A DNA stretch of 64,000 nucleotides from Panicum virgatum (GCF_016808335.1 NC_053153.1:24228090-24292089), one strand, 5' to 3'; positions 23,640-35,890 are shown, counted from the first letter of the stretch. A program made the numbers and translations. The notes: generated from the letters alone by a model not told the origin.

Positions 23640-24316
23640 ATCACTCTAAAACATTTTATGCTTATAAACAGCCCGCTGCTCCGAGTCTGATAGGTGGATG
23701 GCGTCGGCGGCGGTGGTGGGGGTGGACGGCGACGGCGAGTTGCGATTGGGCACGACAGAGGAGGGATCCGGTGAAGACGACTATGATGGTGGTCCCCATG
23801 GTGGTGTCGTGGGAGCAGGAGAGCTCGGCAATGTTGGCGCCATGGACTACATCGCAGCGCATGGTGTCGGTGTAGGCCTGGGCAGCGATGTTGGCGCTAG
23901 CTCGTCGTCGTGGTTGAGGGAGGGAAAGGGAGGGGCGGCTAAGAGAGGGAGAAGCAAAACCCTAAGTCCTCTTTATATATAGGCCCAATAGCTGGGTAAG
24001 ATACTACCTTCATTTATGGTATTGGGCTGGGCCAGATTTTAGGAGGCGGACTTTATGAAATAACCGCTTTGGCTAATTCATTTACCGAGGCGGTGTCGTT
24101 ACAATGACCGCCATGGTAAATAGGAATTAACCGAGGCGGTTATATTACATTGCTTGCCACGGTTAATTGATTTTAGGAGGCGGTTAATTTTATCCACTTC
24201 GGTTAATAAAAAATGACCGCCTCAGTTAACCCAATGCATTAACTGAGACAGATCATAATTATGCCCGCCTCCGAGCGGTTTCGAAAAGGCCACGGTTAAA
24301 TGTTTTTGTAGTAGTG
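23640..24316 (-). mobile_element. Terminus of a CACTA (En/Spm-type) transposon
   Basis: The right edge, read on the minus strand, begins CACTACTACAAAAACA at 24316. It is followed by about 300 bp of sub-terminal repeats of the type ACCGCCTCGGTTAA in both orientations. Next come a TATA box (complement of CTTTATATATAGG near 23971) and a GC-rich leader. This is the 5' end layout of CACTA elements. The opposite end is not in the window, and the inner boundary near 23640 is approximate. Reading frames at 23662-23982 are treated as leader or remnant exon, not as a gene. Confidence 0.7.
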
Positions 24317-24644
24317 CTTATGTGTCTGTTGGGGGTGCGTCTTAGGTTTCTTAATGCTAACAACCCCCTTTGTGTACGAAAGAGGCTCGAGATAGGAGTC
24401 TAAGGATTTGTTTGTGAGGCCTAGGGATTTAGTTGTAGCATATAAGGATATGTTTGTAATTTATAGAGACTCATTTGAAAATCCTAGGGACATTTTGAAT
24501 ACTCGACCCCACCAATAAAATAGATGTAAACAATCGGCTCCTCCTCCCTATAAGTAGGGCCCTAGATCTTGAAGAAGAGGACTTTTGGCTATTTGCTTTC
24601 TTGCTCACTTGCTTGCTCTTTCTCTGTCACTCTAAGGTTATTAG

Positions 24645-24945
24645 AGCAGCTCCACGAGACCCTCTATATGTTTCCTTATTGTTATAAATAGAGATTTTGA
24701 TAGAAAAATATCCTCCAACAGCTTCTCTAAGTGGCTATCCAAATGTAGACATCCTTCATTCCACATTTCTTGCTAGCCAAAGATAGATAATGAAAATAGC
24801 TTTCTATAGTGCACACAAGATATAGAAAAGCTATTGGAGAGTGCAAGCATATAGAAAATGATTTTTATGCATAATGCTCTTCAAATGATAATTTAGAGGG
24901 TGAAATTTAGAGGTTTCTTAATGCATAAAAACCTATTTTTATTGT
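24645..24945. mobile_element. MITE-like relic
   Basis: The AT-rich sequence has loosely inverted ends (AGAGCAGCTCCACGAGACCCTC against CCTCTAAATTTCACCCTCTA) and an internal ATAGAGATTTTGATAGAAAAA motif that recalls the element at 7406-7694 in inverse orientation. It is degenerate and has no clear TSD. Confidence 0.4.
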
Positions 24946-25019
24946 GATTGTGTTAGGCTATATTGTAAAACCTATGTATTCTAATACTAAATATATAATC
25001 AAATAACTTTTTATCCATT

Positions 25020-28000
25020 TACATATGTTTTTATTCTCTGGTGTGTATTGAGCATCAAAATCAGTATGATACAATGGTTTAGTATTTCAGTGTATCTCAA
25101 TTGTGCAAAACTATATGGCTATAATTGCCAAGTAGGGATCAAAGTTTCCGCAACCGTCAATCAAAGTTTCCGCAACCTTCTCAAGGATATTTTAGAAGCA
25201 AATGGACATGTCTCATATGTGTCCAAGTAGTGGACATATTGTTCATCGTGCAAATTTCATAGTGTAACCATAAACATACGCACAAAATCACAATTCAAAA
25301 AGTTATATTGATAGCCTCATAGAATTTCAAACTTAATGGAACCCCCTTGTTCCCCACGTTCATGTTCGGAGCATAAGATTGTAAATATACAAATCAAGAC
25401 CTGATCATTTATTGAATTGGGTAAAAAATCCAATATTTTTTTCTTCAACCCAAACCTGATCTGACTATACCTGTTACCTGGCTGGACTTTTTTGGCCCGA
25501 ACCCGACCAGACATATGGTCGGGTTGGGTTGGGTAGAAAAAATCAGCCTAGTCACGAGGCAAATTTTAACTTATCCTAATCCACGTATTGGTCAGGTTGG
25601 GTTGGCTTTTATCAGACGGGTCGGGTTTCTAAGATTAGATGGCCCATGATGGATATATAGCTCAAACTAAAGATCCAAAGGATATGCGTCTTGAATTTTT
25701 CATGTCCTTATCAACACATATAATGTTTAGAATAGAAGATTGTAAATATACAAATCAATGGCATAGAGGAGAAACAGTAACATGCTTAGGACAAAGATCC
25801 AAAGGATATGGGTATTCTATTTTTCATGCTCTCATCAACTCATATAATTTAGCAAAAATTAATTTTGATCATTCTGAATGATCGGCAATTTGGCTTGCTA
25901 TTATAACTTGCCAGTAGAAGTGCCACTAATCTAATAGTGGCTATCTTTATCCACTAGCCGGACATATCATTATGCAGGTTTTACAATATAGCCTAACTGC
26001 ACACAATCACAATAAAAATTATATTCATAGCCTTATAAACTTTTAAATCAATAAAAAGCAATCTCCTTGTCTCCGATATCCATATACGGGGGAGAAGATT
26101 GTAGATACAAAAATAAATGACCTAGAGTAGCAGAAATGACATGAGCCAAATCAAACATCCAAAAGGGTAGAGCTTTTTGGATTCTAACCATAGTGGGAAG
26201 TGGGCTTCCGAAAAATGCCATCGTTAGAGGGGTTTCGCTGTGTTGCCATTATGAAACATCTCCATTCACTAAAATGCAATCCGAGCACATTTTCATACTT
26301 TCTTTCCTCTTTTGCCCCTGCCCCTCTCTCTTTTCTTTTTCTCATGCGGACGGAACGGGGAGGCAGCAGAATGGATGTCCGCTCCGACCGGCCTCCCACG
26401 CCGGGACGCCTCCAAGCTGGGCCCGCCTCCCGCTGAGGGCCGCCTCCCATGGCGAGGCCACCTCGAGGGCCGGCGATAGTCACCACGGAACGGGAACACC
26501 CCCACGTTCCACATTCCGGGAATAGTGTTCTCGTTCCGGAACATGGGAACATTTTCGTTCCGACAGTGTAAAAATGCATCCAAAGTGTCGTTCCTCGTTC
26601 CCTGCACCTCGTTCCATGATCCGTCGTTCCGGGAACTTCAGTGATTATGGGGCCGGTTCCCGCGCCGGGGCCGCCTCGTGGCGAGACCGCCACGCGTGCC
26701 GAGGCCCAGCTCGTGGCGAGGTACAGTAGCGCGAGGGCGGCGTGCGTGCGCGACTGCAACGAAGCCCGTGAGGTGGGCGGCCTCGAGGACCAGGCAGGTG
26801 ACGTGCGGGAGCCTGCGCAGTGAAGGGCTCTTCGCCTGGTCCGGCCATGGTGTCCACAGCACAGTCATGGAGTCCACGCCGTACATGGAAGCCATCATTC
26901 AAGTCAAAAAGAACAATGAATCAATGTATCAGTTGTGTACTTGTGAGTCTTATGTACTTGTAGGGATGAAAACGGTCGGAAACGGTAATTATTTGGTAAT
27001 TAGTTTTTTGGTCGTTTTTCTTTGATTGCAAATAAATAGGATATAGAATCTTGTATACAAATTTGTATTCTTGTTTTGAGCATTGAGCTTGTAAAGATTC
27101 GTAAAAGGTAATCCTTAAATTCATCCTATATTTTCTCAAATGATAGATATAAAATTCGGTATGGATTCGGAAACAAATTCGGTATTTTTTTTCACTTTTT
27201 TTGTTGTAGGGAGCAAATAATGCATAAAATAATTTATGCAAAATTTTATTCTTATTTGTAATAATATGCTTGATAATATAAGAAATTATCACCATCAAAT
27301 TTTATATATATCTATTTTAAAATATTAAATTTATTCTAACAGTTCAGATTAAAATATAAAATTCTAACTTGTATTCAAAATGTATCAGTTGTGCCAATGA
27401 ATCAATGATTTTGGCGAGTGTATGTCATTGTAAGCTGCCAAGTGAATGACAAATGGTCCAGCACATTCATTTCATTAAAATGACACAGGTTCTCATAAGA
27501 AAGAATCCAACGTAAATTCAGTTTCAGGAACGTGGGGCGCAGGTCTCCCAGCGCTCGGCCAGCTGAGCAAGGCGTGCTCGGCGTGGGGGTGCAAGTCTCC
27601 CAGCACTCGGCCGCCGGAGCTAGGCGCGGCGTGGGAGCCAGGCCTCGGCGTAAAGGGTAGGGGGGAGGGGGCTCGCCGAGGAGGCGAGCAGAAGGGAGGT
27701 GGGGTTCGCCGGGGAGGGAGCGCTCAAGCAAGAGCATGCGCTCAATCCGTTCTATGTCTGGCTTCGTTCCGTCCAAGAGAAAAAGAAAGAAAGAGACAGT
27801 GGTAGAAGGGGAAGAAATTTAACCAAAGACCTTCGGATCGCAATAATGGCATGTTCGCGAAACCCCTTCGATGATGGTATTTTTTGAAGCCCACTTCCCA
27901 CTATGGTTAGAATCCAAAAGTCTCAAAAGGGTATGCATCCTCTAGTTTTTGTTCGCATCCTTATCAGCACACATAAATTAGCACAGATTAATTTTGACCA

Positions 28001-28560
28001 TTCAAGATGGCCGGCAATTTGGCATACTATCATAACTTGCCGGTAGAAGAAACAACATTTTAAACAGTGGCAATCTCTTATGCAATCCCCACATGATAAC
28101 AATGAATTCAAATACTTCCCAAAAAAAACTCACCAAATTAAATATGTTTTTATTTATGTGTGCCGTGTATCAAAATCAAGTGGATTTGATGGTGTAATAT
28201 TTCACTTTGTCTATGTTGTGCAACACAATATGGCTATTATTGCCCAACTGGATATCAAAGTTTTCCCAATTATCCCGATGATATTTTAGAAGTAAATGAT
28301 CATTATGTCCAAAAAAGTGGACATATATCACATCGTGCAATTTTTTATTATACATGCCTCAATTCACATGATAATCTCAAAAAACATTATATTAATAGAA
28401 TAATAAAATTTTAACAAACAAGAAGCAACCTACTTGTGTGTCATGTCCATGTCCAGAGGAGAAGATTATAAATGAACAAATCAATAGCCTCTGGGAGCAA
28501 TAATTACATGCCCAAGACCAAAGATGCAATGGATATGTATCATCTTTTTTTTCTCATCCT
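25020..28560. repeat. Degenerate repeat block with at least three related segments
   Basis: Segments around 25020-25420, 25640-26160 and 27934-28560 share ordered motifs. TCAAAGTTT..CC followed by GATATTTTAGAAG and GTGGACATAT occurs at about 25140 and 28253. AGAAGATT(G/A)TA.AT.CAAAT recurs at about 25371, 25734, 26092 and 28458. CGGCAATTTGGC.T.CTAT occurs at about 25882 and 28011. None codes for protein. The block looks like an ancient tandem or nested repeat interrupted by the MULE at 26170-27924. Confidence 0.55.
26170..27924. mobile_element. Non-autonomous MULE, 1,755 bp (possible Pack-MULE)
   Basis: TIRs begin GAGCTTTTTGGATTCTAACC and, inverted at the right, GAGACTTTTGGATTCTAACC. They extend through CATAGTGGGAAGTGGGCTTC and AGGGGTTTCGC. 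A perfect 9-bp TSD, AAAAGGGTA, lies at 26161-26169 and 27925-27933. No transposase is present. The interior has two GC-rich blocks (about 26330-26880 and 27520-27730) and an AT-rich middle containing a hAT-like start (TAGGGATGAAAACGG at about 26962). The GC-rich blocks may be captured host DNA; I recognise no protein. Confidence 0.88.
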
Positions 28561-29283
28561 CATCAACATAGAATTGATTTAAACTAAATTGTATGTATCT
28601 AGATATTGTTGAATCTTTAAAGCGCGCGAACTAAATTTGGCATCAAATCAATATCGTGACATTTCTTTTAGCTCCACTCATCATATTTTAGTACTGTTTA
28701 ATTTTGATCATACAAAAAGCTAGAACTTTGGCGTGCTATTATAACTTGCTATAGTAAGAAATAATGCCCCAATTGCGGCTATTTTTTACACAATCCTCAT
28801 CGCTAATTGTGAATTCCAATGACAAAGATATAAATGGAATAACTCTAATGACGCAAATATATTTTTATTTTTATTTTCAATGTATACAAATATGCTTTCA
28901 TTTTTTGTACATATAGGTCCTAAGATAAATACAAAGAATTCAGGGCGCCACCTAAAAACACAAATTTAATAAATAAAAATCCATACACATATTATTCAAA
29001 ATAAAGATCTATACCCCCAAAATTAAATATATAACATCCATCTAGAAATTATTTTACAAAAAAGACCTTGAAAAACCTCCTTCCACTCCCTACAAGCATT
29101 CATATCCTCCCACTTCCTATCATCTCTCCATTATTCCCGGCTTTATCCTGCGTACACCATCCTCACCCTGCCTACCATTTAATCCCGGCCAACACCAGAC
29201 TCTGCCACCTCACTGCACAAAATTGTTGGGCGAACCCAAGGAGGTCTGCCCTGAAACCCTACCTTGCCCAACCCCACCAAATT
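28561..29283. other. AT-rich upstream region of the KRP-like gene
   Basis: Nothing coding or repetitive was recognised. It presumably includes the promoter and 5' UTR of the following gene. The KRP frame is open upstream to an ATG at 29068. Confidence 0.4.
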
Positions 29284-29331
29284 GTGGGTAAGTACATACA
29301 CAAGGTCAAGGTCTCCCACAAGGTTTCCATC

Positions 29332-31784
29332 ATGGAAGTCACTTCCGCACCGCTCGGGGTCCGCACCCGCGCGGGCTCGCTCGCGCTACAACGCCTGAAG
29401 AAGCAGCAGACGCAGTGGAAGGACAAAGAGGGTGCTGATGGTGATTATCTGGAGCTGAGAAGCCGGAGGATCAAGAAGCTACAGCTGTTGGTGCCAATAC
29501 AGAAGAGGCGCCGAGGGAGGAAGGCGGCAGCCATGACTACAGCCGCTCAAGACGAGGTGGAGGGGTCATTCGGCGAGAACATTCTCGAGTTGGAAGGCAT
29601 GGATAGGTGAGTTTTAATCCCTTTTCCCTTGTGCGTTTCTTGATTTCGGGCTCAACCTTTTGGGGTTTAGCCAAATTATAGTTTAGGGTTTATGTCGTAC
29701 ATAATTTTTTATTTAAAAGTTGAAACTTTAGTGCTATTCTACCATTTTTTTTGAATCTTTTGGGATCTATATGGCTCTTCTTCTTTTTTCCTTTTTTCCA
29801 TGAGGGCTGTGCGGATTCAAATCAGAGCGAATACGTATTTTTCCAATACAATTGCAGAGCTCCTATCATTTTTTAGAGATCTTTTAATGTTCCATGGTTA
29901 TTTCTTCTGCTAATTATTTGTGGTGTGTCTCTTTCCCTATCTTTGGAAAATAAAAAATCTCATATTTTAAACAAAGATAATTTCCTAGGCCTCCGGTCCA
30001 AGGAATTACTGCCTAGTTCTTTCAAGAATCACCTGCCTCCATCCAATTTTGCCTTTCACCCCAAAAAAGCCCAAATTTCTTTGTGGCTTGTTTCTAAAGA
30101 ACCTTCCAGCATAGAGTTTGTATTGTTCAATGTTGTCCTAAAGCCTGATTAATCCACTAGTTTACTTAGTGGGGTTTCTTCCGGTGTGCGGCCATGCCCT
30201 CCTCTTTTTCCATAGTGGAAGGGAAAAGCCTCCTCTTTTCCCCCTCCCCTTGGACTATCTCACCCTTGTTTCTTGTACTTGTGCAGAGATACAAGAAATG
30301 CAAGAAATTTCTCTCTTCCAACCCTACCCTCTGATCTCACCTCTACGACTCATCTTCTTTGGATCTCTCTCACCACTACCATGTCACCTCTCTAGGTTCT
30401 AGAAGGCAGTGTAATGGCATATCCCTGCACAGTTCCTTCCTGAGTCATGGCCTAAAATTGGCACCTCCATTAAATGTTTGAGGTTAAATAGGGTGGCGAT
30501 GCTTCCCTTCTCCGTACTAGAGGTTTATGATCCTTGGCTTGAGTTAGGGCATCAAGAGCGCTTCATGATAAGGGAGCCACTTCTTAGCCTATGCTCAGCT
30601 CTTGATATAAATGTTTCAGATAGTATCATGGGCTTGTTTGCAGGTGCTTTGGTCCTATTATCTCCCACAAGTGCTCCTCTTTTCCAACCTATACAGGTCA
30701 GAATCCATATGTTTAGCTCTTCTTGTATAAGCCCATCTATTGTTTGTATGACTAAACGATGTCAGCATGCATTGCACCATCAACAACCATGATCCTAAAC
30801 AGTAGTTTAGCTGAGCCTCTAATCCCATTGCCCCCTACGCTATGGATGGGCCTAAATAGTAAATCATGTTGCATTCATGGCTCCTCCAAGCATAGCCAAG
30901 CCAGGTGTAGAGTCAGTCTAGGGCGTTGCTAGGTTACTGTTTGGTGCGTGGCCTACCTCATGCAATTTCAGATGTTGGGGCTTGCTTGCCTCTGTTGTTG
31001 TCCGAGCATGAGTTAAAGGCTAGGCTAGTGAGTCTTACCTACTCATGAGACTGCGAGTTGGGATTCACATTCACTAGTCCTAACCACTTCGTTGTTTTCT
31101 CTGGCTAGGTCCATGGTTGTATCTGCTAGTCTTTTTATGGTACCTGAGCTGGTTTTTCAGAGGAGCAATGGTATATTTCACATGACCACAAATGATGTTG
31201 ATGAGCGTGTATATTAATGTTTTCTAGATCATTATATTTTTATTTCTGTTTGTTTGTGAGATTCTGTTTGATATAATGTTGGAATTATGGAATTATGCTT
31301 GCTTCGTATGGTTTTTTCTTAAGATTTGCATTATATTATGATCTTGTTGGTTGCAGGAACACTAGGGAGACGACGCCTTGCAGCTTGATTATCTTGAAGA
31401 GGACAAGCACCCCTGGATCCACAACAAGACCCAACCACTCTTCCCATAGCACGGTGCAAGTTCCGGTGTCCACCATGTCAATCTCAAGGGCGTTGAAGGA
31501 TTTGTTTGGTGCAACAGAGCAACAACAACAACAGGCTTTCATTGACAAGTACGAGCCTCCTGCATACTCATCTAACGAGTTGCATAGTCTATTATATATG
31601 TTGCTTCTCAATTCATTAGAGCTTATCCTGATGATGCATTGCACTTCTATTGATCCATCAAAGCTTATCTTGATGATGCATTGGGCTAACAACAAATATG
31701 CATGTTTTAATCCTCAGGTACAACTTTGATCCTGTAAATGACTGCCCTGTCCCAGGCAGATATGAATGGGTGAAGCTAGACTAA
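29332..31784 (+). CDS. KRP: KRP/ICK-type cyclin-dependent kinase inhibitor, divergent copy
   Basis: A nuclear inhibitor of CDKA-cyclin D complexes. Exons 29332-29606, 31357-31548 and 31718-31784 give 177 residues with GT-AG introns. Family marks in order: [40 protein letters not shown] and the C-terminal CDK/cyclin-binding block [18 protein letters not shown] ending LD. Grass KRP3-type proteins usually start MGKY. The same frame holds GTG GGT AAG TAC at 29284, so the usual ATG appears mutated to GTG and translation would start at 29332, 16 codons later, or at an in-frame ATG far upstream (29068). The normally conserved acidic ELE.FFAAAE stretch before the last intron reads [13 protein letters not shown]. 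Membership is clear; function of this copy is doubtful. Confidence 0.85.
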
Positions 31785-32463
31785 AAGATTTTCAAGACAA
31801 GAGAGCAACAACATGGACCTCTCCTCTGCTCCCTCCAACTCCAGAGTGTCGTGGTTAAGGCGCATACCGTCACATTAGCTTTGTATTTGTTGTTAAAACT
31901 TGGGGTTAGCCTGTAGCCTTATAGAGCTGATTCTGAGTTACAATACCCTGATCTGATTTGATCCCTCAACTCTAATGTAACCCTTAACAGCTCATTCTGT
32001 AAGGAACCTATCACCCTGCTATCAGTTGCTACATTAATGAATTAAAGCTAGATAATTATGTTTTCTCATAGTTATTAATAACCTTACATGTGTATGAATT
32101 AAAGCTAGCTGCCATATATATGCCTTTTTGCTTTTGGTATTCGGAAAGCTAGCTGCCATGTTTAAAATTTTGGCGCCTTGTCCTGCGCCCTTCCATGATA
32201 TTGGCATCTCCTCTCAGGGTTATGGTGCCTGTGCCATTATTGCTGCCATAGTTACATGCTCTGCATTTGCTATGCTCAATTGCTTCTGAATTCTCTCCGT
32301 TCAAGTAATGTTCATGAGAGTTTGAATCCTATCATTCTTGGAGTTCTCCATCTGGTGAAATGCATGCATGTGTGTGGTGTATGCTTACAAACTTTTGTGC
32401 ATTGTGGGTTGCTCTCCACTGTTCTTAGTTGGTGATCCTTGCACAGTTTCACTGTGTGTGGAA
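31785..32463. other. 3' flank of the KRP-like gene
   Basis: It probably contains the KRP 3' UTR. No other gene or bounded repeat is evident. Confidence 0.4.
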
Positions 32464-32468
32464 GTTAC

Positions 32469-32798
32469 TGTTGGACCAAGGATAAAGGCCCCCGCCCCTC
32501 CCACTATAACACCTGGGTTTTATGGTCGGGTTGGCTAGGTGGGACGCTCTAACTTGGTATCAAAGCCGAGGTCCTGGGTTCGATCCCTCCCGGCCACGCA
32601 TTTCCGTTGCGCGATTTCCCCTGCGTCTCTCGTGTGCTGAGACCTGCTGCGGGCTACACCGGGCACTAGAACCTGTTGCGGGCTACGCCGGGCTCGCACG
32701 CCGTAGGGGGAATGTTGGACCAAGGATAAAGGCCCCCGCCCATCCCACTATAACACCTGGGTTTTATGGTCGGGTTGGCTAGGTGGGGCGCTCTAAAT
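32469..32798 (+). mobile_element. TRIM (terminal-repeat retrotransposon in miniature), 330 bp
   Basis: Two 86-bp direct LTRs (32469-32554, 32713-32798) start TGTTGGACCAAGGATAAAGG. The left LTR is followed at once by TGGTATCAAAGC, a near-perfect initiator-Met tRNA primer-binding site. The right LTR is preceded by the purine tract GTAGGGGGAA. The flanking TSD is GTTAC (32464-32468, 32799-32803). There is no coding capacity. All hallmarks of a complete TRIM are present, with two or three substitutions between the LTRs. Confidence 0.92.
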
Positions 32799-33210
32799 GT
32801 TACCGGTGCCTTTTGCTGCTGTGCTGTGATGGCTTTGATATGTCATTTGGCCATTTGGGCATGTTGCACTACACGACACAGCGTCTTGACCTCTTCTAGT
32901 TTTAGCAACAATATTTTTACCACACTATTGGTGTTGCTAGTAGTGGTAACCAGTAAACGAGGCCACTTTTCACAGTGTATCCTTTCTACTGGTGCATGGG
33001 CCTTACCTCCTTTTCATTTGTCTTCCGGAGCTTTCCTTTTGAGTTGAATGATAATACTTTTGATTTGCTATTAGATTGTCTCTTTCTGTACAGGGAATGG
33101 GGTAAAAAGAAATGTTGTAAGTTTGCTCCACTGAAGTGCAAACAAGCAGGTGCTTACTCAAATGTGTTGCTGCTTCTTTGCTCGTCTGAAATCTAAAGCT
33201 ACTCCACAAC

Positions 33211-33693
33211 TTTTTTTAGATTAAGGATAAAAGTCGGCCTTTCATATCCACTAATCCACATTGTGGATATGTACAGCCAATGGATACAAAGAGTTCTTAT
33301 CTAATCCTCAACAATGAGGAGCTAAAAAACACAAGGAAACAACCTCTATGACAAAGAGAGAGAAAAAAAGAAGACTAAGCTTCGTTCTTCTTCTTTGTCC
33401 ATGCATTGTCTTTAAGCATTTTTAGTCCATTGCATCTTTCGTTTGCTTAGAAACTTGATGTCGGACCTGTAATACTTGTCTTCTACCTCTCCAACGACAA
33501 ACTCCGCCGTAAGTAATGAAAGTCGAGCCAATGAACTTCTAAGGTGACGCCTTCAAGAAGGACACGACATCGAAGACGCCATCGTCGCCCATAGTTTTCA
33601 CCTGCAAGGTCGCTGATATTGCAGAAAGCATCACAACAAAACAACTATCAATGCTGATACCGACATAAACAGCCGGATAAAGCTTTCGGCCGT
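33211..33693 (-). mobile_element. Retroposed non-LTR fragment (5'-truncated LINE or SINE), 483 bp
   Basis: The left edge is a T7 run (a poly(A) tail on the minus strand). The insertion is flanked by an 11-bp direct repeat TACTCCACAAC at 33200-33210 and 33694-33704. No protein domain is readable. TSD plus tail indicate target-primed retroposition; which family is unknown. Confidence 0.7.
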
Positions 33694-34117
33694 TACTCCA
33701 CAACTAGCGTCGTGCTGAGTGTACTTTCAGGGCATGATTTTGCCATGTTAGCATAGATCTGATGATTCCTTGTTCTTGGCAAGATCATGTCGATGCATTT
33801 CATATTTAAACTAGCGAGAATATCATGTATCTGTCCACAAAAGTACAATTATGATGAGTACAATTCACGTCCTGTCATTATCTTATCTCAAACAGTTTCT
33901 CTCTTGAAAATGTTGAGATGCCAAATACTACCAAATCCATTAGAATCTCTGCTGCATGTTTTATTTAAATCTAGAGCTGAGACTACCCGCCCGTCGGCTC
34001 ATGATATTGTTCACCTTTTGAATGGTAAAACTATATGCAAGTTCTGTGAACTACTGTGAATAATTAATTGATATGAAGGATAGTAATCCCTTCGCAGTGT
34101 GTGTCAGGTGAAATAAT

Positions 34118-35125
34118 TGTTGACACCAGTTTTTGACACGTGTCAGGATGAGTGTTGGAAGGAAACATAGATTACTGTTTCAAAGGTGATGATGGATTTG
34201 GCGAGAAAGATCAGCTGACGGTTCGTTGCCGATTGGAGATTCTGTTGACCGGCAGGAAGACAGGATTGACCAAATCTTTGTGGACTCCGGTTTATTAAGC
34301 AAATATTTTTTCTTTTGCGCCAAGCATGTATTTACCATGATCAGCTAGGACTCGGTTAGCGCAAGGTATAAATATGTATCCCCAGTCATTGTAGAAAGTT
34401 TGATACACATCCAATACAACAAATCTTTACAATTTTCTGCATTTTTTACTTTCTTTTCGGCGACTTTGCTAACCCTTTTTCTGCGACTTCTTTCGAGTCG
34501 ATTAAGGACGTCTCACATTCAAGCGACTTGATTTGCTGGTAAGCTTTCGTTTTTACCAAATTAATCTAAACTCTAGTTCAACCGGCGCATCGCTGTTGCT
34601 TCAATTAGATTTATTCACAATTTATGGATATTTGCTAGATCTATAAGTTTTTCCTGTAGTTTTAGCTTTTATCAAATCTATCTCACTCAGAACACGTTTG
34701 ATCGGCTGTTAATTCCTTTACTTTTGCGTTAAATCTTGTAAAGCTGATTAGATCTGTTTTTGAGCTTAGCTTTGCTTAAACCCACACATTCGTGGTTTTT
34801 TTTGCATTGTCTTTTGGCACGTGTCGGTTAGATCTAGCCGGCTGCTGCTACCCTCAATCAGCAACTCTTGCCGATTCCCCGCAGATCGCTTTAATACTAG
34901 TTTACCACGTTTGACTTGTCGTTTTCTGTATCGGTAGCGCCTTGCCGATACACAGCATGAGAGTTGTTCGGAAATCTAGCCGATACACTCTCGAATTTGA
35001 CGGTTTGCCGATTTCTTGTCAATTTACAGGTCAAATTGACTAGCATGCCTCGGTTTGAAGCAGTTGCAATTTGAGCTTGGCGAATAGTGCTCTCGGGCTT
35101 GGTGTGTCGATCTTTCGCGTCAACA
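34118..35125. mobile_element. Solo LTR, 1,008 bp, TSD ATAAT
   Basis: It starts TGTTGACACCAGTTTTTGAC and ends TTTCGCGTCAACA. ATAAT flanks both sides (34113-34117, 35126-35130). A TATA-like GGTATAAATATG lies near 34364 and T/C-rich sequence follows. No internal retrotransposon genes are present. Confidence 0.87.
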
Positions 35126-35309
35126 ATAATTAACCCGTTTCTTCATTTCACCCGTACCAAACAAAATTGTTGAAATGATTAATCTTTTTCCACAGACCAC
35201 AACTCACAGCAGCTCTTCCAAAAATGTTTTTCCACAGACAACAACTCACAGCAGCTCTTCCAAAAATCACAGATCAAACAAAGGCACCCTTAGAAACCCA
35301 ATATCTTTA

Positions 35310-35890
35310 GAGCATCTCTAGCAATACCCTCTCAAACTAGACCCTCTACTTGTAAGTAGGGGCTCTTCCTATTTTTTGAGGAATTGATTTTTTCCTCCAA
35401 CTCTAGCAAGAACCTCTGTGTCTTAAGTCTTAACCCCTAATTCCTCCTTATATGTGAGGCCTACTTGTCATGCCTCCTTTCATGTTTTCTTCTTCCCCTC
35501 TCCTTGCTTCTTCCCATGGCAACTGGAGCTGGGCAGCACGAGCATCGCGCGGGAGGACGGCTGGACCTCGAACCTAGCACACCAATATGCGAACGGCGGC
35601 CAGAGTTCGGCTCGCGGGGCGCCAGCAGGTAGGCTCCGGTCGGAGCTCGGTTCGCGCGGCGCTGACAAAAGTGGTGGCTGGAGCTCGGGCTTGGCGAGCG
35701 GAGGGAGAAAGAAAAGACAGTTGGATCGGGTCCACGGATAGAGAGCTCCCTAAAAGCCCCCAGATCTAGGGGTGGAGGGGGAGATTTGGAGGCCTTTTTA
35801 TTTTAAAGACTTAAATAGAGGGCTTGCTAGAGTTAGTTTTTGAACTTCACTCTCTAAATTTAGAGTAAAAGGTTTAAGGGCAAGTATATT
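35310..35890. mobile_element. Probable MITE-like element with GC-rich core
   Basis: The edges AGCATCTCTAGCAATACCCTCT and, inverted, CTCTAGCAAGCCCTCTATTT resemble each other. The core (35500-35750) is GC-rich and open in several frames without a recognisable domain. It may be a small gene-capturing element or simply a diverged MITE. Confidence 0.35.

Noticed and set aside
23698..23982. Plus-strand 94-codon Gly/Val-rich frame
   Set aside because: It lies in the leader of a CACTA end whose promoter points the other way; low complexity with no family.
26184..26759. Minus-strand 191-codon frame
   Set aside because: It starts inside and runs through the TIR of a MULE and mirrors other long frames in the same GC-rich block; no domain.
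35454..35741. Plus-strand 95-codon frame
   Set aside because: GC-driven and open in several frames, inside a MITE-like unit.
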